Assembly (NCBI RefSeq): GCF_048595595.1
Contig: NZ_CP184347.1
From: Bacteroides pyogenes_A
Lineage (GTDB): Bacteria; Bacteroidota; Bacteroidia; Bacteroidales; Bacteroidaceae
Length of the DNA stretch: 64,000 nucleotides
Direction: 5' to 3' (one strand)
Made by a program: the position numbers and the translations under genes. The notes beneath the pieces were generated by a model, which worked only from the letters and a program-made list of their open reading frames with translations, did not search any database and was not told the DNA's origin. Every line of letters begins with the position of its first letter. The stretch's first letter is position 1. Positions 60,434-64,000 of this stretch are shown piece by piece.

Positions 60434-61327
60434 TCACTTTACTTCATCCTTCCTTTTCTTCCACAACTGCCAGGAGTTAACAATGTTTTGCCACAAAACA
60501 TATGCTCCGGGCGCTACAGAAGATATCGGATTTAGATAAGTATGCGCCATCCAAATAGCCAAAATTGTATTTTTCTGTCCTAAAGCCTGCCCGCCACTGA
60601 TACGGTCATTATAGATACTCCCAATGGTCTTGCCAAGAAAGAATTGCAAACCGCATACAACCAAAGCACCCGCCGCAATCATAATTTCCTTAAATCCGTT
60701 AACAGACTCATTCACCAATGAAAATGTCGTTTGGGAGGTAACAATAGTTAGTGAAATCGCCCAAAGGTAAAAAGACAGCTCATGATATCCCAGCAAACAA
60801 CGATGAAGTTTAGGAAAGGATTTCTGAAATATCCAAGCTAACAGAAAAGGGAAAATCAATAAAGGAAACACCCTTTCGAATATAATCAAAAAGGAGCTAC
60901 CAAAACACATATCGGGACGAACTTCAACCAAAGGAAAGAATAAAGGCACTGCAATAGCTGTTCCGGTATTGCTAAGCAGCGTATAGGTGGTCACGCTTGC
61001 TATACTTCCTCCTAACTTCGATGTAATCACCGCAGCAGCCGTAGCCGTAGGAGAAATGATGCAGACCAACACTCCTTCTGCCATTATTTTATCGATACGG
61101 TAAAGCAGTAAATAGGCGATTAATGCTCCGGTAATTTGAATCAACAAAAGCCACCTGTGCAAAGGTTTAAGCACTAAATCACGGGGCGAGATTTTACAGA
61201 AAGTAAGCAACAGCATGATAAAGATAAGATACGGAGTCAGGAAAGAAAGAGTAACGAATAAAGGATATCCTATAGCGCCTATCAGCATAGCAACAGGCAG
61301 TGTCCAGTTCTTCAATAGCTTAAGCAT
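60434..61327 (-). CDS. Bile acid:sodium symporter (BASS)-like transporter
   Basis: 297 residues from the Met at 61327 (MLKLLKNW); a longer reading to 61390 adds a charged, non-conserved start. About nine or ten membrane segments with CIISPTATAAAVITSKLGGS and a C-terminal SGGQALGQKNTILAIWMAHTYLNP, both typical of the fold. The family moves organic anions with Na+; bile acid specificity is not implied. Confidence 0.85.
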   Translation of the reverse strand: MLKLLKNWTLPVAMLIGAIGYPLFVTLSFLTPYLIFIMLLLTFCKISPRDLVLKPLHRWLLLIQITGALIAYLLLYRIDKIMAEGVLVCIISPTATAAAVITSKLGGSIASVTTYTLLSNTGTAIAVPLFFPLVEVRPDMCFGSSFLIIFERVFPLLIFPFLLAWIFQKSFPKLHRCLLGYHELSFYLWAISLTIVTSQTTFSLVNESVNGFKEIMIAAGALVVCGLQFFLGKTIGSIYNDRISGGQALGQKNTILAIWMAHTYLNPISSVAPGAYVLWQNIVNSWQLWKKRKDEVK

Positions 61328-61448
61328 TTCTGTGTACTTTTTTTTCTTTTGAATACAAAGTAACGGAGATTTGAAATAAAAAACTACCATCGAACCGAAA
61401 AAAATACAAAACTTAATAGCGAATCACAAGTTTTCTACAAAATTCTGC

Positions 61449-61456
61449 TACATTTG
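61449..61456 (+). promoter_or_regulatory. -7 element of the amidase gene
   Basis: TACATTTG, 14 bp before the upstream ATG (61470) and 20 bp before the second (61476), which favours the second. Confidence 0.5.
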
Positions 61457-61469
61457 CATCGTTATTTTT

Positions 61470-62747
61470 ATGATTATGAGAATACAGAAGCCTTATATAT
61501 TATATTTATCGATTATTTTTGGGCTACTTATATTGCCTCAATGTAATGGAAGTTTATGGAGTAAAGAGTTCACTGTAGTCATTGATGCCGGACACGGCGG
61601 TCATGATCCGGGAGCTGTCGGTAAAATTTCAAAAGAAAAAAACATCAATTTGAAAGTTGCTTTGAAGTTAGGTTCACTCATTGAAAAGAACTGTAGCGAT
61701 GTAAAAGTAATTTATACCCGAAAAAAAGATGTATTTATTCCTTTAAATCGAAGGGCAGAAATTGCCAATGATGCAAAAGCCGACCTTTTCATTTCGATTC
61801 ACACCAATGCACTGGCTAATAACCGCACAGCTCAGGGAGCTTCCACATGGACACTTGGCCTCGCTAAATCGGAAGCAAATCTGGAAGTTGCTAAACGAGA
61901 AAACTCGGTAATTTTATATGAAAACGATTATCGTACTCGATATGCCGGTTTTAACCCGAACTCCTCAGAATCATATATCATTTTTGAGTTTATGCAAGAT
62001 AAGTATATGGCACAAAGCGTACATCTAGCCTCACTGGTACAAAAACAATTTCGCCATCTATGTCGTCGAACAGATCGAGGAGTACATCAGGCGGGTTTTT
62101 TGGTTTTAAAGGCCAGTGCAATGCCTAGCGTATTAATAGAACTCGGTTTTATTTCCACACCCGAAGAAGAACGTTATCTGAATTCGTCAGCGGGAGTGGA
62201 CGAAATGGCAAAAGGAATTTATCATGCTTTCTTAGATTATAAAAGAGAACATGAGCTGCGCTTGACCGGAAGCAACAAAACGACAATGGCCGCTGAACCG
62301 AAAAATATCAAATCGGAAAATGCGCTTACAATGAACCAGTCAAAAAAAGAACAAGAGCAAAAAAACAATGAAGTACAAAGAACGGAATCAACAATAAACG
62401 AAACACCCCAAAATCAGACTTTTGAGCCAGCAGACAGTCGATCTATTGTGATAGAAAGTAAAACAGAAGAAACAGAAATCATTTTCAAATTACAGATATT
62501 AACTTCAGGACAGCCTCTGTCTCAAAACGACAAGCGTCTGAAAGGCCTGAGAGGTATAGATTACTACAAAGAGGGGAATTTTTATAAATACACTTATGGA
62601 GCATCTCCTGATTATAATAAAGTACTACGCACCAAACGAAGTATTGCTACATTATTCAATGATGCATTTATCATAGCTTTCCGCAGTAATGAAAAAATAA
62701 ATATCAATGAAGCAATCGCTGAATTCAAGAAAAGCAGAAATAAATAA
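61470..62747 (+). CDS. N-acetylmuramoyl-L-alanine amidase with C-terminal SPOR-like domain
   Basis: 425 residues. The signal segment is followed by the Amidase_3 domain: VIDAGHGGHDPGAVG, FISIHTNAL and VLIELGFISTPEEERYL hold the zinc and catalytic residues. A low-complexity linker (about 270-330) precedes a SPOR-like C-terminus (FKLQILTSGQPLS, YYKEGNFYKYTYGAS). It cleaves the peptide from glycan strands during division or remodelling. The next gene follows by 4 bp. Confidence 0.9.
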   Translation: MIMRIQKPYILYLSIIFGLLILPQCNGSLWSKEFTVVIDAGHGGHDPGAVGKISKEKNINLKVALKLGSLIEKNCSDVKVIYTRKKDVFIPLNRRAEIANDAKADLFISIHTNALANNRTAQGASTWTLGLAKSEANLEVAKRENSVILYENDYRTRYAGFNPNSSESYIIFEFMQDKYMAQSVHLASLVQKQFRHLCRRTDRGVHQAGFLVLKASAMPSVLIELGFISTPEEERYLNSSAGVDEMAKGIYHAFLDYKREHELRLTGSNKTTMAAEPKNIKSENALTMNQSKKEQEQKNNEVQRTESTINETPQNQTFEPADSRSIVIESKTEETEIIFKLQILTSGQPLSQNDKRLKGLRGIDYYKEGNFYKYTYGASPDYNKVLRTKRSIATLFNDAFIIAFRSNEKININEAIAEFKKSRNK

Positions 62748-62751
62748 AAAC

Positions 62752-63645
62752 ATGAAATATATTACGAAAGAAGTAAAAATAGGTCTGGCCGGGATCATCG
62801 CATTATGCATAATCGTTTATGGAATTAATTGGTTGAAAGGTATACACATGTTTCAACCGTCAAGTTATTTTTATGCCAAATTTGAAAACGTGAACGGGCT
62901 GACTAAATCCAGCGCAGTGTTTGCTGATGGGGTTCGGGTAGGTATTGTCCGTGACATATCCTACGATCACCTACAACCCGGAAATGTAGTCGTGCAAGTT
63001 GAATTAGATAATGACTTGCGTATTCCGAAAGGCAGTATGGCCGAGTTAGTGCCCGAGCTGATGGGTGGCGTGCGAATGAATATCCTTATGGTCAACAACC
63101 TGCGTGAAAAACATTCCGTAGGTGATACGATACCCGGAATATTAAATAGCGGTATGGTAGAAAGCGTATCGAAGCTCATGCCTCAAATAGAAAGCATGCT
63201 TCCTAAGCTGGATTCCATACTAACATCCCTCAATTCTATCGTAAATGATAAAAGTATTCCTGCCACTCTTCACTCCATGGAAGCTACAACCGCAAATTTG
63301 GCTGTAGTCAGCACACAAATAAAAAGTTTGATGAACAACGACATTCCCCAACTTACAGGTAAACTTAATATTATCGGAGATAATTTTATCGCTATCAGCA
63401 ATAACCTGAAAGATATAAATTACGCCGAGACTTTCAAAAAAGTAGACGACACATTGGCCGATGTAAAAATAATGACAGAAAAGCTGAAAAGGAGAGATAA
63501 TTCACTCGGTCTTCTTCTGAATGACGCATCCTTATACAACAACCTTAGCGCGACAAGTAAAAATGCAGCCGATTTACTGGAAGATTTAAAATCGCACCCG
63601 AAACGCTATGTCCATTTTTCCGTTTTCGGCAAAAAAGGGAAATAA
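62752..63645 (+). CDS. MlaD/MCE-family lipid-transport protein
   Basis: 298 residues from the ATG at 62752; an earlier in-frame ATG at 62707 overlaps the amidase. An N-terminal membrane anchor (IGLAGIIALCIIVYGINWL) is followed by the MCE domain (FENVNGLTKSSAVFADGVRVGIVRDI, DNDLRIPKGSMAELVPELMGG) and a long helical C-terminus. It probably takes part in lipid transfer between membranes; permease and ATPase genes are not in the window. Confidence 0.9.
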   Translation: MKYITKEVKIGLAGIIALCIIVYGINWLKGIHMFQPSSYFYAKFENVNGLTKSSAVFADGVRVGIVRDISYDHLQPGNVVVQVELDNDLRIPKGSMAELVPELMGGVRMNILMVNNLREKHSVGDTIPGILNSGMVESVSKLMPQIESMLPKLDSILTSLNSIVNDKSIPATLHSMEATTANLAVVSTQIKSLMNNDIPQLTGKLNIIGDNFIAISNNLKDINYAETFKKVDDTLADVKIMTEKLKRRDNSLGLLLNDASLYNNLSATSKNAADLLEDLKSHPKRYVHFSVFGKKGK

Positions 63646-63921
63646 GAAAAAAATAGAATAAATTAGATTACATCTAAATAAGAAAGAGTAAACTAAAAGA
63701 ATTTTAAATCATTGAAACATGCATCTATAAACCAAGATGCGTCTTTAAAATAAGCTGATTAAAATAAGAAACACAAAAGATATAGAAGGATTAAATAAAT
63801 GATAATCAAACCATTATAAAGATACAATAGTCCGTTAATTTACACCCTTCATATATAAAAGCATAAGTCACTGAATGTAAACGGATTATTAGTCGAACGA
63901 GAAATACAAGAAAAACATGGA

Positions 63922-63953
63922 TTTGTTTTTCTCAAATAAGATTCCCAAATTTG
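63922..63953 (+). promoter_or_regulatory. Possible promoter for a gene beyond the window
   Basis: TTTG (63922-63925), a 20-bp spacer and CAAATTTG (63946-63953), one base from the TAnnTTTG pattern. The rest of 63646-64000 is AT-rich with no gene or repeat that I can see. Confidence 0.35.
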
Positions 63954-64000
63954 CAAAACGTAGAAGTTTCGCTTAACTAAATAAATGTACTAAAGTCACT

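Noticed and set aside
63646..64000. Replication origin next to the window end
   Set aside because: AT-rich, but I find no clear DnaA boxes and no dnaA gene in view.

Overview
The window is a chromosomal segment of a gut-type Bacteroides (Bacteroidales). Evidence: SusC/SusD pairs with an ECF sigma/FecR regulator, Mfa/FimA-type fimbrial genes, DUF3256/DUF6452/DUF6048 and other Bacteroidales-restricted families, and many promoters with the Bacteroides -7 element TAnnTTTG (often with TTTG or TTG about 19-20 bp upstream). I would not name a species from sequence reading alone.

Layout. (1) 1-12.8 kb: a fimbrial (type V pilus-like) locus. A tyrosine recombinase, cut by the window edge, lies next to a 252-bp segment bounded by perfect 19-bp inverted repeats. 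Inside is one good Bacteroides -7 element, which now points away from the fimbrial genes. This is the architecture of a phase-variable invertible promoter, here read in the OFF orientation. Downstream on the + strand are a DUF3575 outer-membrane protein, a large lipoprotein with a TPR-like tail, the fimbrillin, an Mfa2/FimB-like anchor, two long paralogous tip-like lipoproteins sharing a C-terminal module with a hypervariable end, an HU-family DNA-binding protein and a thioredoxin-fold lipoprotein. (2) 13-22.3 kb: a small helical protein, a MATE transporter with a hybrid histidine kinase, a cyclophilin lipoprotein divergent from a sigma-54 response regulator, a small secreted protein, and a tetR-fabG-rluA-family operon. 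(3) 22.5-23.4 kb: a long palindrome, initiator tRNA-fMet, tRNA-Thr and a probable SRP RNA. (4) 23.5-28.1 kb: DUF4199, a family 2 glycosyltransferase, DUF6452, DUF6048, mntP and apbE. (5) 28.2-44.1 kb: a glycan-utilisation region. Sulfatase, SusD, STN-domain SusC, FecR and ECF sigma are on the minus strand; a GH109-type enzyme, YitT, GH2 beta-galactosidase and a sugar-kinase-like protein are on the plus strand. Together they suggest use of sulfated, GalNAc/Gal-containing host glycans such as mucin O-glycans (inference). (6) 44-64 kb: mostly housekeeping genes: DUF3256, an EamA transporter, truA, DUF5715, phoH-purC-menG-aroE-hydrolase, TPM, lemA, lptD, an HD protein, a metallophosphoesterase, a BASS-type transporter, an amidase and an MlaD-type protein.

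The most interesting system is the recombinase-invertible promoter feeding a fimbrial operon with two tip proteins. Their ends share conserved WSST and VRLF flanks around a divergent core, a shape known from diversity-generating retroelement targets, although no reverse transcriptase or template repeat is visible here. Non-coding structures worth attention are a 23-bp repeat/hairpin cluster before the HU gene, two long palindromes (22.6 and 55.0 kb) and a 22-bp minisatellite at 48.2 kb.
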